Shown here in pieces: positions 5,011-6,039 of a stretch of 6,039 nucleotides of DNA. The notes below the pieces were generated by a model. The model saw only the letters and a program-made list of their open reading frames with translations. It ran no database searches and was not told the origin of the DNA. How positions within the stretch are numbered: position 1 is the first letter of the stretch; every line of letters begins with the position of its first letter. Source of the stretch: CAYMUB01 sp964393545 (lineage in GTDB: Bacteria; Patescibacteriota; Microgenomatia; Daviesbacterales; UBA10151); the NCBI GenBank assembly GCA_964393545.1, contig CAYMUB010000045.1:1-6039 (forward strand), read 5' to 3'. Position numbers and translations under genes: made by a program.

Positions 5011-5094
5011 TGGAAAATCCGGCAATATTAGCCTCCGTTTTAATATAAGGGAAGTTAAACAGCTGCACTATGCGCAAATCCCTGCTGGTTCACA

Positions 5095-5136
5095 TTTACA
5101 CTCCCACCTTTACACTCCCACCTTTAAGGTGTAAAG
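5095..5136 (+). repeat. Two tandem 14-bp repeats plus inverted end
   Basis: TTTACACTCCCACC occurs at 5095-5108 and again at 5109-5122. CTTTACAC (5108-5115) is then answered by its inverse GTGTAAAG (5129-5136), and ACCTT-T-AAGGT (5120-5130) forms an alternative small palindrome. The block lies 30 bases upstream of the -35 box of the membrane protein gene, a plausible place for a regulator site. Confidence 0.75.
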
Positions 5137-5165
5137 CTAAACATCATTTTTTAAAAATTACCCAC

Positions 5166-5201
5166 TTGTGCAATGTGATACTTACAAATATAATTCATCC
5201 T
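5166..5201 (+). promoter_or_regulatory. Promoter of the membrane protein gene, probably leaderless
   Basis: TTGTGC (5166-5171) and a perfect TATAAT (5189-5194) are spaced by exactly 17 bases. The -10 box ends 7 bases before ATG 5202, the same distance as in the deiminase gene. No Shine-Dalgarno site is present. This favours 5202 as the true start over the ATG at 5070, which lies upstream of the promoter. Confidence 0.6.
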
Positions 5202-5588
5202 ATGAGTCAGATTACAGCAGAAAGAGAACGCGCCACTCAAATAAGACCTAAATCTATACAATTTACAAGATCCTTATCGGATAAATATTCTAATCCAGAG
5301 GCATTGCTTACCCAACCTGTTAATCGGCAGAAGATAAACGATACTTTAAATAGCTCCGGATTTGTGAGAGGTAACACGTTAGATTTAAGTGATTTAACTT
5401 TAGGCTGGTCTTTTTTGTGGCAGGTTCATACGGCAAATTTTTCTGTTCCTCAATTCCCAACAGGCTTTGAAAGCGTAAGTGCAATGGTCGCAGTATCAGA
5501 ACACTCTTATCCTACTGATAGAATTAAGATCGGATACAGAAAATCCTTTTGTTCTTGGAAAATTTGCATTAGGGGAAATAAATCCTGA
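5202..5588 (+). CDS. Unknown protein, N-terminal part, frame lost near 5540-5550
   Basis: The frame from ATG 5202 starts MSQITAERERATQIRPK. It gives a soluble domain of about 110 residues with TLDLSDLTLGWSFLWQVHTANFSVPQFPTG in the middle, then SAMVAVSEHSYPTDRIKIGYRK. After about base 5545 the reading (SFCSWKICIRGNKS, stop 5586-5588) no longer looks coding, while the +1 frame continues as a clear protein. Removing one base from the A run (5540-5543) or the T run (5547-5550) joins the two as IKIGYRKSFVLGKFALGE. I take this as the 5' half of one frameshifted gene. No family is recognised, and the cause (true mutation, recoding or sequence error) cannot be told here. Confidence 0.6.
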   Translation: MSQITAERERATQIRPKSIQFTRSLSDKYSNPEALLTQPVNRQKINDTLNSSGFVRGNTLDLSDLTLGWSFLWQVHTANFSVPQFPTGFESVSAMVAVSEHSYPTDRIKIGYRKSFCSWKICIRGNKS

Positions 5589-6039
5589 AGAATTTGAAGA
5601 GAACATTCGGACTTTTTATGACCAGTTGGTTTATCATCCCAATAAAAGCTTCAAAGAGAGATATAGAAACGCTATATCAACTGTACTAGGCATAGGAGGA
5701 GTAGGAACAATATCTGCTGGCTTATATTCTATTAATCCTTATGATATCAACTATGGCTGGGTAATATTTCCGGGTGCAGTTTTAGGAGGAGGAGCACTCT
5801 GGTTATTAGGAAATGCAGATGAGGCAGAAAAAAAACGCGTTAAAAATACACTTTCCAATGTACCAGGCGCAAGGACTTATTTTGCCGGAGATACTGTTAC
5901 TGACGCAATTGACGATTTAAAAAAAGCCAGAGATTTACATTTAGACCAAAGAGCAATTTCTGATGCTGTCCGGCAAAAATTGGGATATGATCCTGGAGTT
6001 TTCCTTACAGCCATTAGCTCTATACCTTATTTTGGTTCT
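5479..6039 (+). CDS. Unknown membrane protein, C-terminal part, continues past window
   Basis: This frame is open from 5479 to the right edge, with plausible coding from about 5545: FVLGKFALGEINPEEFEENIRTFYDQLVY. Two hydrophobic, glycine-rich segments at about 5668-5733 (ISTVLGIGGVGTISAGLYSI) and 5752-5811 (YGWVIFPGAVLGGGALWLL) are separated by only six or so residues, so they should form a helical hairpin across the membrane. A charged domain follows (EAEKKRVKNTL, then TDAIDDLKKARDLHLDQRAISDAVRQKLG). It lacks its own convincing start and almost certainly continues the protein begun at 5202. Both flanking domains would lie on the same side of the membrane. Function is unknown; no catalytic motif is seen. 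Confidence 0.65.
   Translation, partial: MQWSQYQNTLILLIELRSDTENPFVLGKFALGEINPEEFEENIRTFYDQLVYHPNKSFKERYRNAISTVLGIGGVGTISAGLYSINPYDINYGWVIFPGAVLGGGALWLLGNADEAEKKRVKNTLSNVPGARTYFAGDTVTDAIDDLKKARDLHLDQRAISDAVRQKLGYDPGVFLTAISSIPYFGS

Noticed and set aside
5070..5201. ATG 5070 as start of the rightward membrane protein gene
   Set aside because: The added residues are encoded by tandem repeats and AT-rich promoter sequence, and a good -35/-10 pair lies just before ATG 5202.

Overview
This is an AT-rich window with compact genes, several decayed genes, and islands of GC-richer palindromic repeats between them. No marker gene fixes the taxonomy. A small-genome bacterium of the Patescibacteria/CPR type (perhaps Microgenomates-like) fits four things seen here: a shortened uracil phosphoribosyltransferase, a tRNA gene without an encoded CCA, several starts with no Shine-Dalgarno site sitting a few bases after a -10 box, and short intergenic palindromic elements. 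This placement is inference. TGA and TAG both act as ordinary stops.

Bases 1-643: a leftward pair. A PLD-like protein runs off the left edge just as its HKD motif should begin. A short unrecognised frame overlaps it by 8 bases and has lost its start inside a palindromic repeat island (about 491-630).

Bases 644-1275: a small acidic protein with a strong Shine-Dalgarno site and a TTG start, then a decayed GIY-YIG endonuclease gene (premature TAG, damaged YIG motif) that abuts a good tRNA-Lys(CUU).

Bases 1276-2782: three tandem 23-bp repeats run into the promoter of a complete pentein-fold deiminase-like gene (agmatine deiminase relative, with Asp, Glu, His-x-Asp and Cys catalytic positions present). 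A 9-bp copy of the tRNA 3' end lies beyond the gene, so the 1.5-kb segment might be a small insertion at the tRNA.

Bases 2783-3455: a HAD hydrolase gene cut off after motif II by a repeat element with inverted arms, followed by a hairpin, then a -10 box, a perfect 7-bp hairpin and a textbook terminator that together could make a small RNA of about 65-70 nt.

Bases 3489-4402: an intact NYN-domain putative RNase, then a hairpin that ends transcription best on the minus strand, then a repeat-rich stretch with one doubtful short ORF.

Bases 4403-4975 (minus): uracil phosphoribosyltransferase, the clearest metabolic gene (uracil salvage).

Bases 4976-6039: tandem 14-bp repeats, a well-placed promoter, and a two-helix membrane protein of unknown function whose frame shifts near a pair of 4-base homopolymers and which runs off the right edge. 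The genes do not form one pathway. The region looks accessory, with gene decay and repeat insertion around a tRNA.
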